Assembly (NCBI GenBank): GCA_938743325.2
Contig: OW568876.1
Location: forward strand, 124,001 to 188,000
DNA from: Pycnococcus provasolii
Lineage: Eukaryota; Chlorophyta; Pseudoscourfieldiophyceae; Pseudoscourfieldiales; Pycnococcaceae
Reading direction: 5' to 3'
DNA: 64,000 bases
A program made the position numbers and the translations under genes. Below are positions 8,183 to 17,024 of this stretch, in pieces (within the stretch, counting starts at the first letter, position 1; every line of letters starts with the position of its first letter). The notes beneath the pieces are model-generated. The model had not been told where the DNA came from and did not search any database. It saw only the letters and a list, made by a program, of their open reading frames with translations.

Positions 8183-9721
8183 ATGTGGTGTGGTGGTGTG
8201 GTTGTGGGCTCAGGCTCTCGCTCAGGCTCAGGCTCGCGTTACCTCCGACATTGTTGTTCTCACCGACCAATTGGAATAAGACCTTGGGAGGGTGCCAGTG
8301 GTGTGTTTTGGTTCTCCTCCGCAAAATCACATAAGCGTCGTTCTCGATCGCAACGTCGTGCAGCTGCCCCCTTTTACGACAACAACGAACAATATGCGTC
8401 GGCCAACGAAACTGAGGCTAGCTTATCCCCATCCTCAGCTTCGATAGAAGCGAGGTGGAGCGATCTCCACGTCTGGCTCAACGACGCAGACGAAAGACAC
8501 AAGGGACTCGGCCGCGCATTCGGCGTGCCGCTGGCGGTCGAAGACTGCGCAATGGGAGACGCGACCGTGAGAGGCGTGACGGCACAAGCTGACGCCGCAG
8601 CTAACACAAGCCTGCTCAGCGTGCCGTTTGCAGCCACCATCGACGAGGCGGGCGCACGTGCGGCGTACGGGCCGGGAGGAGACAGTGTGCCGTGGCCCGT
8701 GGCTTTCGCGCACTTCCTGCTCGTGGAACGTGCACGAGGAAGGCAAAGCGAGTGGGCGCCATATGTCGACACTCTGCACCCTCAGCTTGAAGACGTGGGA
8801 AGCGTGCTCGCCGACGCCGAGGGTGTTGCAACCCTGCTTGACGACGGGCTCGCGTACGCCGCTCGTGCCGTGCGCGAGCTCGACGAGCTGGTGTATGACG
8901 CCGCGCGACGCGATACGCGCTTCGACGCGGATGCATGGCGGTGGGCAATAGCGAGCGTTCTGAGCCGAACTCTGCGCACAAGAGCGGGAGGCGCGCGGCT
9001 GATGATCCCCGCGGTGGATATGCTCAACCACGGAGGGGCTGCGAAGAACATTGCGCTCGCCAAGGAGAGGCGTGAGGGCGAGGGCAACGACATCATCCAC
9101 GTCGTGGCGACTTCCTCCATCGCGAAGGGCGACCAGCTTCTCTTTACGTACGGCGACACGCGCGCGAACGACGACTTCTTCCTCTACTACGGCTTCCTGC
9201 TCCCGAATGCGAGTCATGACATCGCAAGGCTATGGGATGACGTTCACGCGTGCGCCGCGTGGGCAGAACGGTATTTTGGCGCATCCGCCGTATCGGCGGA
9301 AGCAGCGTCGTGCGCGCGTGGCGCAACGCCTCAGGTGGGAGATGCCGTGCCGCGTGTGCCGCTGCTTCCCTTGGATGCACCGCCCGACATGGAGGTGGAC
9401 CGCATTCAGGCGCCTTTCCGCCTGCACTTCGACGAGGCGATTGGCGATGCTGCCGACGTCGTGCCGCTTGCTGACGAGCTCCTCGTGCGCGCGGACGCTT
9501 GCGTGGACACGAGAGCATCCGCGATTCTATCCACGGCAGCGGGCGGCAATGCGCATGCAGTCTCCGGCGCCATCGCCGCACGCTGCGACGAGCTTCTCGC
9601 GTCATTGGGCGATGTGCACGGTCGGCCTGGAACGAGTCATCTGAGCGAGCTCGCGACGTCATTCCGACGCGAGAAGGCGCGCGTGCTTTCGCGTGTTCGC
9701 GACACTTTGCGTGGGATGTGA
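8183..9721 (+). CDS. SET-domain lysine methyltransferase, Rubisco LSMT/SETD3-SETD6 class
   Basis: The protein has the split SET domain typical of plastid Rubisco large-subunit methyltransferase and its relatives: an early LGRAFGVPLAVEDC segment, a long insert, then the core MIPAVDMLNH, KGDQLLFTYGD and the ANDDFFLYYGF motif, which bind S-adenosyl-methionine and the target lysine. A helical Rubisco-LSMT substrate-binding region follows to the end. The first 60 or so residues are basic and Ser/Gly-rich (SHKRRSRSQRRAAAPF) and could be a plastid leader. The very first residues come from a low-complexity GT/CAGGCT tract, so the true start may lie further in or behind an intron. Substrates in this class include Rubisco, fructose-bisphosphate aldolase and actin; sequence alone does not choose among them. 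Confidence 0.85.
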   Translation: MWCGGVVVGSGSRSGSGSRYLRHCCSHRPIGIRPWEGASGVFWFSSAKSHKRRSRSQRRAAAPFYDNNEQYASANETEASLSPSSASIEARWSDLHVWLNDADERHKGLGRAFGVPLAVEDCAMGDATVRGVTAQADAAANTSLLSVPFAATIDEAGARAAYGPGGDSVPWPVAFAHFLLVERARGRQSEWAPYVDTLHPQLEDVGSVLADAEGVATLLDDGLAYAARAVRELDELVYDAARRDTRFDADAWRWAIASVLSRTLRTRAGGARLMIPAVDMLNHGGAAKNIALAKERREGEGNDIIHVVATSSIAKGDQLLFTYGDTRANDDFFLYYGFLLPNASHDIARLWDDVHACAAWAERYFGASAVSAEAASCARGATPQVGDAVPRVPLLPLDAPPDMEVDRIQAPFRLHFDEAIGDAADVVPLADELLVRADACVDTRASAILSTAAGGNAHAVSGAIAARCDELLASLGDVHGRPGTSHLSELATSFRREKARVLSRVRDTLRGM

Positions 9722-9765
9722 ATGAATGAAATGTATATTACAGTTTCTTTTTGCATATTTCTACA

Positions 9766-10437
9766 TCACGACAGTGCCTCTTTCCAGATTGGCGTGCTTA
9801 CGTCAACGATCGCGGCTGTGACGGAGAATAGGTGCCAAAGGCTCTGTCTGACAATGTACTGCTCGGGCGTGACTGCGAGGCGTGCGTACATAATCCAGAA
9901 GACTCCGAACGCGAACTCCGCGATGAGCTGCATAAGGTTGCGATAGTGGCTCGTGTAGTGGTGCGCGAGTATGATGACAACTCCTAGGCACGCCGTGACT
10001 TGGTCAGCTCGCAGCCAGAAGATGGAGTTGGGCGCTACGCTGTCCGCCATGCAGCTGTTGAACGTCACGAGTGTGAAGTAGTACGGCAACAGCGCGTGGT
10101 GGGAAACTGTTCTCAGCAGTGCATAGATTTGTTCGGGCAAGGCTTCATTATTTGTGTCACTGAACGGCTTTCCGCTTGCATGCGTCGTCGTTTGTTCGTG
10201 GAGGAACGCGGCTGCGACAAGCAGGTAGAGCAGCGACGATGCGAATACCAAATACGATCGAGGTAACCGTCCAAAGAGCGGCGGGAAAGATGACGATATT
10301 TTTTGCGCAGACGACGACGAGTGACTACAGTGAGAGGAGGGGCTCGCAGGGACCTGTGAGTCCCTAAAGCCCTCCTGAGGCTTAAGCCGACGTCGAGGAT
10401 GATGCTTTGACAAATCCACACTTTGTGATGACGCCAT
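9766..10437 (-). CDS. Small multi-span membrane protein, possibly CREST-like
   Basis: A 223-residue protein with a polar Ser/His-rich N-terminus (to about residue 50) and five or more hydrophobic helices: near 60-80 (SYLVFASSLLYLLVAAAF), 112-130, 142-160, 165-185 and 200-218. Conserved-looking polar residues sit in or next to helices: VSHHALLPY, a LRADQ loop, AHHYTSHYRN and SLWHLFS. A Ser/His, then Asp, then His pattern at helix ends recalls the CREST superfamily of membrane hydrolases (ceramidases, TMEM8, PAQR), but I cannot assign a family. It converges on the SET gene with only 44 nt between the stops, so the transcripts probably overlap. Confidence 0.6.
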   Translation of the reverse strand: MASSQSVDLSKHHPRRRLKPQEGFRDSQVPASPSSHCSHSSSSAQKISSSFPPLFGRLPRSYLVFASSLLYLLVAAAFLHEQTTTHASGKPFSDTNNEALPEQIYALLRTVSHHALLPYYFTLVTFNSCMADSVAPNSIFWLRADQVTACLGVVIILAHHYTSHYRNLMQLIAEFAFGVFWIMYARLAVTPEQYIVRQSLWHLFSVTAAIVDVSTPIWKEALS

Positions 10438-10807
10438 GACTAGTTACTGTATTAAAATACTTTATGAGTGAGACAAAGCTCAAAGAGAAGAATGGCAAAT
10501 CCAAACCCCCAATTGATCAATCCAATCCCACCCAAACCCCCAAAATCCAATCCAATCCAACCCCGAACTGCCGATTCTTATTCGGGGTTTCCCATCCTCC
10601 TCCATGTTTTCTTCGAGGTTGTTTGCCGTGTGCATTTCTTTCGTTCCTCTTCATCTTCATCTTCATCTTCATCCGTGGTTCCAAGTGGTTCCTTGGGAAA
10701 ATTGGGAATATTCGGCAACCACTTGAGGCGTGAAGGCGTGAACTGATCAAAAACCACTCTCAGATACCAGAGACTGCCATCAGGAGTACTTAGTAGTATT
10801 TAAGAAC
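10438..10807. other. Divergent spacer upstream of PEX16
   Basis: Spacer of 370 nt between the small membrane-protein gene (-) and PEX16 (+). It contains a CCAATCC-rich direct-repeat stretch at about 10510-10565 and a cttcat trinucleotide-type run near 10645-10670. TTACTGTA lies at about 10443, one of the recurrent spacer motifs. The short ORFs in it are low complexity; I see no gene. Confidence 0.45.
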
Positions 10808-12040
10808 ATGTCCTCCTCAGCATCTTCATCTTCTTCATCATCATCTTCATCTCCTCTGTCATCGTTCTGGTCGTCGTACAAGGCGTTCGTGTTCCAAAAC
10901 CGGGCACTTCTGTCAATGCTAGAATCTACCCTCTCAGCTTCCACGTGGCTCCTCCCTGACAACTCGTCGTCGTCGTCGTCATCCTCGTCATCATCCTCCC
11001 CAGAAATTACAATCGAAGTCGTCTCATGCATCCTCGGACTCATCACCATCTCGCACGACGCCATCGCACAAGTCGAAACCAGAAACCAAGCTGCCGCACT
11101 TCTCGCTGCGGCGGGAGGAACGCCAATACAAGCAAGTGCTGATGACACGACGTCCTCGACAAAAAAAGAAGTGCCCTGGCCGTTCGTCATCGCAGCTGTC
11201 AGACAAGTCGAGTACCTCGTCGAACTCGTCGCTGAACGACAACAAGGAAACGGAAACGGAGACGAGAAACTTTACACCGCCATGACGGGAGTCGAGGCGA
11301 TCAAGGCGGCGGCGAGAATCGCCATGCTCATGCAGGGAAACGCGAGACTGCTTGTCGACGGCGGAGGAGAGCTCAACAGCAAACACGGATGCGCGCCTTT
11401 CAGACGCGACCTCGTGTACGAACGCAGAAGAGGTGCAGCCGCCGTGCACGCCGCGCTGCTTCGCTTTGCAACGCATAAGCAGGCGCCTGCACTACCAGAC
11501 AGCAAGGGGGGCTCTTGCGATGTCGCAAATGCACCCGCTGTGGCTGGAGCACCAGCACCCGCGTCGACCACCGAAACACCGATGCAGCACCGTCCCTTGC
11601 AGCCACCCAAGCCACGCCAAGTCGTGAGAGCTCAGCGACTACACGCAGCTGCGGAACTCGTGTACGTTGTGCGACCCGTCGTCTACGCCGCCCTTCTGCG
11701 CAAGTACGGGCGGCGTGCGTGGACGCCGTGGATCACAAGCCTCGGCCTCGATGCCACGAGCCTTGCTCTCCATCGCGCCGCGGACGCCTCTGCCAGCGAG
11801 ACTGCAACATCCGCCGCCACCCGAAGCACGCAGGAGAAGGAGGAGCTGCTGCGTCGTCGTCGTGCGATTGCATTCTATCTTCTCCGCTCGCCGATCTTCG
11901 ACGCCGTCATCGCAGGACCGCTGGGTCGCTTAAAAAGGGGCACGGAGGCATATGTCCCTCTTGTTGGCGGACTCCTCGCACGCGGCATCGACATTGCCGA
12001 AAACATGCAGCAGTCGTATTATTACGTGAACGGAACGTAA
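10808..12040 (+). CDS. PEX16: Peroxin-16 (PEX16), peroxisomal membrane biogenesis
   Basis: PEX16 is an ER/peroxisome membrane protein that recruits PEX3 and starts peroxisomal membrane assembly. The N-terminal match is FWSSYKAFVFQNRALLSMLESTL then WLLPD, interrupted by long Ser runs. The C-terminal match is strongest: AAELVYVVRPVVYAALLRKYGRRAWTPW followed by KEELLRRRRAIAFYLLRSPIFD, the usual PEX16 signature. The middle (about residues 200-270) is a variable Ala/Pro-rich insert. 410 residues is a little longer than typical (340-370), and the inserts account for this. It converges on the Doa10-like gene with 88 nt between. Confidence 0.92.
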   Translation: MSSSASSSSSSSSSSPLSSFWSSYKAFVFQNRALLSMLESTLSASTWLLPDNSSSSSSSSSSSSPEITIEVVSCILGLITISHDAIAQVETRNQAAALLAAAGGTPIQASADDTTSSTKKEVPWPFVIAAVRQVEYLVELVAERQQGNGNGDEKLYTAMTGVEAIKAAARIAMLMQGNARLLVDGGGELNSKHGCAPFRRDLVYERRRGAAAVHAALLRFATHKQAPALPDSKGGSCDVANAPAVAGAPAPASTTETPMQHRPLQPPKPRQVVRAQRLHAAAELVYVVRPVVYAALLRKYGRRAWTPWITSLGLDATSLALHRAADASASETATSAATRSTQEKEELLRRRRAIAFYLLRSPIFDAVIAGPLGRLKRGTEAYVPLVGGLLARGIDIAENMQQSYYYVNGT

Positions 12041-12128
12041 ACAAGCTTGTAAACGAATGTTGATAGATTCTTTTTTAATGAATGAGCAATCTTAGGAATT
12101 TTATTACAAGTACAGTAGTAAAGTGAAA
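12041..12128. terminator. Convergent 3' regions with candidate poly(A) signals
   Basis: Between the stops of PEX16 (+) and the Doa10-like gene (-), the plus strand has TTGTAAACG at about 12047. The minus strand reads TTGTAATAAAA at about 12097-12107. TGTAA is the usual polyadenylation signal of chlorophyte algae. A GTACAGTA element lies at about 12110. The role is inferred from position and motif only. Confidence 0.35.
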
Positions 12129-15100
12129 TTACTCGTGGTTGCACAGCTGGCGACCTACCAAATACAGGTCATTGCGAACCGCGGCGTGCACGGTGCGAGC
12201 GCCGGCAGGCACATGCAATGCCAGAAGACAAATCGCGCACAGCCCAGTCACGCCGGCGTGCGAGTATCTCAGCATACCTGCAATCGTCGGGGGTGACAGG
12301 GCGAACGGCGAGAAGAATTCCGGGTACGTGGACGCGAGCTTCGTCGCGGCTGTTCCAGTGAAATGTGCCGAGGCGTACGGAACAGCAAGTGCGGTGGCCA
12401 TCGTCGCGAGAAGTGGCTTCACGATTTCCGTGAAGACCCACCGAGCCTCGAAACGCTCGAGCCCGTTGCGCTCCAAACGCGCAATCTTGCCGCGCCATAC
12501 TGCCGCCCATGCGGGTAGCGGCGACGTGGGCGCCTCGCGAACGTCCGCATCCGCAGCCAGAAAGACTACCGCACGGTGCGCCAGCTTCAGCAGCACCGCG
12601 CCGACAATCCAGTTGTGTTGGTACGTCATGAGCGCAATTTCATCAAGGCGATAGCGAAGTGGCGTCCAGATGGCGAGGTCGAACAGAATGCCAAGCGCGA
12701 GAGGCGCGGCGCCAACGAGAAGGCCCCACACGCAAACGCAGGCCACCGCCGAAGCGGCCCAGTTACCCGTTGACTTCATCAGCTCGCCGATCGTGCGCCC
12801 CTGAACGCGGCTTGCGCAGCGGTTTACAATCCATAGCACAGCCCAGGTGACGTACGCGCCGATTAGGTACGCGTACGCGTCGTGGAGCACGGGCGAGGGG
12901 ATGGCGGCGGTGCCGCCGGACACGGCGGCTGTTGCATTTGCGGCTGCTGCCGCCGCTGCCGAAGACGCCATCGCCGTCGTCTGCGGTGGTGCCATCGGAC
13001 CGAGCACGGAGAGAAGTCTGTGCACATATCGGCCAACTGCAATGGGCACAGACAGCATTGCCGCATAGCTCAGCACTAGTGAAAGCCAGCTGACTGCAAC
13101 GAATGCTAGGATGCGGCTGTTTAGACGTGTTTCGGGGTTCCCCGCAGCCTCACTCGTCTGCGTCGATGATCCCTGTGCATTCGCCACAGCTGATTCGGCG
13201 GAGTTTGTAGGAGGTGGCGGTGGTGAATCCTCCTCATCGACGACAGGATGCGACTCTGGCGAGGCGTCTGCATCACCAGAACCTACCGGGGCAGCAGGTT
13301 GAGTTGCCGGGCCAGCGTCAATGCCGGCATCGGCGGCGTTGCCGTCAGCTGCGACGACGCCACCACCACCACCGCCACCCGCGGCAGCAGCAGCACCAGC
13401 ACCAGCACCAGCACCAGCAGCACCTTCAGGTAATACCGCATCACGCACGCCAAGTGCACGTGTCACAAGTTCTGTCCACCCACGCACCAGCGCCTCAGAC
13501 CATCGTCGCGGCCTCGCGTGCTCGACGGTGAAGGGAAGTAGCACATGGAGAAGCAGAACGTCGAGGCTGAACGGCGCTTTGTGGAAGAGCCAGAAGCTGC
13601 CTGTCAATCGCAGTGGGAATATCCGAAACGTGTCGAAGCCCTTGGCCACGGATAGAGGAATGTAGAGGAAGAGCACCACGAGGTTCGAATAAAGCATGAG
13701 CGTCGCACTGATACGACAGAGGTGAGGTACCAGGCGGCGCTCCTGCCAGCTTCGCCACAGCTGATTCGGCGTGAATCCGGCATCCGCGTGTGCGTCATCG
13801 TCGACATCGGGCGGCGCATCATTGTTATTGTTGTTGTTATTATTGTTGTTGTTGTTGTTGTCAGCCGCGGGTTCCGCTCGAGCGCCTTCACCATTTCGAG
13901 GAGCATTATTTTCGTTATTGTTGAGGGGCATGTCTTCGTCGTCTGGGAGGAAAATCCACTCCCAGTCCTTCTTCACAACACTCTTCACCACGGATGACAG
14001 AAAGCTCAGATGCATGAGAAATGCGACGCCGACAACCCAACGCCACAGGCTGAATGTCAGCAGGCGCGCGGGCACAGAGTAAAGTCTTCGCACGTGGAAG
14101 CGAAGGCGCTTTCCGATTGGCACCCCGAGGATAGACGGACAGCTGCACAGGTCGATCCAAACGCCGAGTAGGCACGGCATGACGTAGAGCTCAAGAGAGA
14201 GAAAGAGTGTCGCCTTGGCAAACTTTCCCACGCGCGTCAGCGCGGCAGCAATCGCTGCATACGCCGCGGCTCCTGCGCCACCTTGCGCGTCTTCTCCACC
14301 GCGCCACGGCGTGAGAAGAAGCGGCAAACTCCACAGACGTGGAATGTGTCCTCGCGCGTCGTCATTGCCATGCTCGCCGTCGCCATCGACATTCTCGCCG
14401 TCAGCCTCCGCTACTGCTTGGTCAGGTTCCCCGCGTCCTGCGGCGCTGGCGACGCGCAGCGTCATCGCGGTCAGATGCGCCGCGAAGATCACCGCCGCGG
14501 CGTATCCAAGCACGATGTACCCAAGCATGAGCGTGGCCCAGTCATTCAGCGGCGGCAGCTGAAGTCGCTGTTCCAGTTCGAGTAGACCAAGCGCAAGCAT
14601 GTGCGCGGTGTCGAGGTCCGTTTCCACGCGATGCCTTTCGCCGCCCACGGGAAAGACAGCCTCCGTGGCCCTGTTCAGCGACGTGAGTCGAACTGGCGCG
14701 GTGTTGGGGATGGAAACTGACAGTGCTGCGAGCGTCGCGTTCGCGGGAACGGGCATCTCATTCGCCGCCGCGAGAAGCGGCGACGTGTACGGGAAGTGCA
14801 TCCACAGTGTCGCAAAGCCGGGCGAAGACGCGCTCGCTTCCATGGAGGTGCCGTGAGCGACGGCGAGGCGGCCAACCGTGAACGGCACAAGGATCAGCAC
14901 GAGCAGGAAGAATGCATTGCTGAGCAGTGCGAGGCCGACATGGCTGGCGAGCGAGTGCCACGTTCCGTTCCATCCGACGAGCACATCGAAGGGAACGTCG
15001 AAGAGCACGCCAACGCCACCAAGTTCGTCGTCTTCGTCGTCTTCGTCGTCAATCTCGCCGTCGTCGTCGTCGTCGTCGTCGTCATTCTCGTCGTCATTCT

Positions 15101-16022
15101 CGCCGTCGTCGTCGTCTTCTGTGTCGGTGCCTTCGTACCCTGGGTTAGGGTTAGGGTTGGGTCTTGGATCGAAGACGAACCCGTCTTCGTCCTGCTGAAG
15201 TTGCTGCTCCTGCTCTTCACCATCTTCTTCATCCGTATTCTCGACGTGCTGCACCTCTTGGCCCATCACCCTTTGCCCCTCGCCATCACCCACCTCGGCG
15301 TCGTTGGCTCCGTCGTTATCGCCCGCGGCACGCCGCCGCCTCCTCCGCCTTCTCCGCGCGCCGTGCGCTCTGTTGCGCGCCCTTGCTGGCGGCGGCCAAG
15401 CGAGCTCCACCGCCTCGCGGACGGATGCCGACGCGACGGCGGCGACGACGAGGATGGCTGATATGAACGAGCCCCAAACGCAGTCGGCGATGGCTGCCGA
15501 AGGCGTCGTGCGGTCCGCAAATGCGCGCATGGCCTCATCGACGCTCCGCGCCATGGATGCGCGCCACATCCAGCACGTCGCGAGCGGCACGACGACGAGC
15601 CACACGCACGCGACGACGAGGAATCGCAGTGTGCGTGTCGCGACGGAAGTGGTTCGCTTGAGGATTCCTCCAAAGAGTTGTCCGGTGGTGAGTTGCGCGG
15701 GTGCGGAGGGTGCGTAGAGTGGTTTGAAGCGAAACGCGCTGTTGCACACCTCGCACCTCGACGTGTTTGTCGTCTGTCCCGCTTTTCTCTTGGAGTCGAT
15801 CCACGACACGAGGCACGCTTCGTGCACGTACCTTATGGAGCCCGTGCACTTGCACGGGTGGAAGAGCGGCCCTTCCGAAGACCGACATATGCGGCACTCA
15901 TATGCCATATGAGGCGCACCAGCCGCAGACGCCACATTACCACTAGAGCCTAGAGCCTCCTCCTGGTGAGCGGAAGCAGACATCCGAACCAAACCGAGGG
16001 GAATGAATGACGACGCACGCAC
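12129..16022 (-). CDS. Doa10/MARCH6-type RING-CH E3 ubiquitin ligase
   Basis: Doa10/MARCH6 (SUD1/CER9 in plants) is the ER-membrane E3 ligase of one branch of ER-associated degradation. The N-terminus carries a RING-CH (C4HC3) finger: CRICRSSEG, CKCTGSIRYVHEAC, then CEVC, at about residues 45-95. Roughly a dozen or more hydrophobic segments follow to residue 1297, as expected for this family. The ATG at 15983 (MSASAHQEE) is an alternative start. Between membrane segments lie very long low-complexity loops: Arg runs, D/E/N tracts (about residues 230-335), an Asn run coded by AAC/AAT repeats near 13820-13860, and Gly/Ala runs. One loop contains an in-frame telomere-like repeat (15142-15161), read as alternating Asn-Pro. 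Family length is 900-1400. Confidence 0.92.
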   Translation of the reverse strand: MRASSFIPLGLVRMSASAHQEEALGSSGNVASAAGAPHMAYECRICRSSEGPLFHPCKCTGSIRYVHEACLVSWIDSKRKAGQTTNTSRCEVCNSAFRFKPLYAPSAPAQLTTGQLFGGILKRTTSVATRTLRFLVVACVWLVVVPLATCWMWRASMARSVDEAMRAFADRTTPSAAIADCVWGSFISAILVVAAVASASVREAVELAWPPPARARNRAHGARRRRRRRRRAAGDNDGANDAEVGDGEGQRVMGQEVQHVENTDEEDGEEQEQQLQQDEDGFVFDPRPNPNPNPGYEGTDTEDDDDGENDDENDDDDDDDDGEIDDEDDEDDELGGVGVLFDVPFDVLVGWNGTWHSLASHVGLALLSNAFFLLVLILVPFTVGRLAVAHGTSMEASASSPGFATLWMHFPYTSPLLAAANEMPVPANATLAALSVSIPNTAPVRLTSLNRATEAVFPVGGERHRVETDLDTAHMLALGLLELEQRLQLPPLNDWATLMLGYIVLGYAAAVIFAAHLTAMTLRVASAAGRGEPDQAVAEADGENVDGDGEHGNDDARGHIPRLWSLPLLLTPWRGGEDAQGGAGAAAYAAIAAALTRVGKFAKATLFLSLELYVMPCLLGVWIDLCSCPSILGVPIGKRLRFHVRRLYSVPARLLTFSLWRWVVGVAFLMHLSFLSSVVKSVVKKDWEWIFLPDDEDMPLNNNENNAPRNGEGARAEPAADNNNNNNNNNNNNNDAPPDVDDDAHADAGFTPNQLWRSWQERRLVPHLCRISATLMLYSNLVVLFLYIPLSVAKGFDTFRIFPLRLTGSFWLFHKAPFSLDVLLLHVLLPFTVEHARPRRWSEALVRGWTELVTRALGVRDAVLPEGAAGAGAGAGAAAAAGGGGGGGVVAADGNAADAGIDAGPATQPAAPVGSGDADASPESHPVVDEEDSPPPPPTNSAESAVANAQGSSTQTSEAAGNPETRLNSRILAFVAVSWLSLVLSYAAMLSVPIAVGRYVHRLLSVLGPMAPPQTTAMASSAAAAAAANATAAVSGGTAAIPSPVLHDAYAYLIGAYVTWAVLWIVNRCASRVQGRTIGELMKSTGNWAASAVACVCVWGLLVGAAPLALGILFDLAIWTPLRYRLDEIALMTYQHNWIVGAVLLKLAHRAVVFLAADADVREAPTSPLPAWAAVWRGKIARLERNGLERFEARWVFTEIVKPLLATMATALAVPYASAHFTGTAATKLASTYPEFFSPFALSPPTIAGMLRYSHAGVTGLCAICLLALHVPAGARTVHAAVRNDLYLVGRQLCNHE
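15142..15161. repeat. Telomere-like repeat inside the coding region of the Doa10-like gene
   Basis: Three GGGTTA-type units lie on the plus strand, in frame within the minus-strand gene, and encode RPNPNPNPG. All other copies in the window are in spacers. Confidence 0.85.
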
Positions 16023-17024
16023 GCGGCAGGAAACAGAGGAAAGGGGAAAAAAGGGAAAAAACGCCTTGACTGCTTGATGTGATGGAGGGATCCTCGGCCT
16101 CTTCCGCCGTTTACGAAATGCTCGAGCTGAGAATTAAGGTTTTCCTCCCTGGGGGGGGGGGGGGGTCCGTCATGGTACGGCTGGTCGTAGCCTGCGTCCC
16201 CTGGGGATCCCGGTCGAGCACTCTCTCGCAACGGGAGGAGGGTGGAAGGTAGGTGAGCAGGACCCGTGGGAACTGACCTTTAGAACACGGGCACGGAACG
16301 GCAGAGGAAGCGTCACGACTCACGTTCGAAGACTTTGCGACGACCCTAACGCGCGCTTCTACATCGGCGTCGCCGGCCGTCCGGACCCGCCGGTTGGCCA
16401 GTGGCCACCAACCACACTTTGCTCGAGTGCTTGCCTGACACAATCGAGAACGAGGAGTCGCCACGAGGACTCGGTGCCGTATCTGCGGAGGCGGGTCGAT
16501 CTGCCAGCATGACATCCGCAGGAGTGACTGCCGATGCCCGCGGTACGACCCGGAGACCGCGGGCATCGATGTGCTGGCGATCCGCTCGGTATTGTCGCCG
16601 AACGCACATTACTTATTCCGGGCACCGGGAGAAAGTGACTGCAAAAGTCACAACAAAAACAACAGTGGCGCGCATGTGTCATCCGGAACATCGGCGTGAA
16701 CATCGCCAAGTTGAGCGCAATGCCGTGCACTACATACAAGGATGATGTGTACGCCGTCTTTGAGGTATCAGCTACGGCGACGTCAGATTCAAACATCCCA
16801 CCAAATATACTTAGGATAGTTGCGCTTTGGTGCTCATGCGAAGCAGGATTAGGCGGGCAATGCGTGCATGGGTCATCGTTGTTACACGCGGTGATGAATC
16901 ATTCTTGTTGATAATGCTGTAATTATTACAGAGGGAAGTAAAACCACAATAGTCCACCATCATCACCAATTCACACAAACAAAAACAATTTTCTCAAATG
17001 GAATCAAACAAATGGAAGCCACTT
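16023..17024. other. Spacer of about 1 kb without a recognised gene
   Basis: It contains a G homopolymer of about 15 at 16148. A moderately GC-rich stretch at about 16290-16700 has ORFs on both strands but none resembling a known protein; it may be a decayed coding remnant. At about 16914 the pair gctgtaattattacag forms a small inverted repeat whose minus-strand copy TGTAA could serve as poly(A) signal for the glycosyltransferase gene that ends at 17025. Confidence 0.4.

Noticed and set aside
13801-15230. Trinucleotide-rich tracts that look like a satellite or CRISPR-like array
   Set aside because: They are in-frame low-complexity Asp/Glu/Asn/Gly runs of the Doa10-like gene; units are 3 nt with no spacers.
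16359-16796. A 145-residue minus-strand ORF with many cysteines
   Set aside because: No domain or leader, overlaps an equally long plus-strand ORF, and its codon use is not gene-like.
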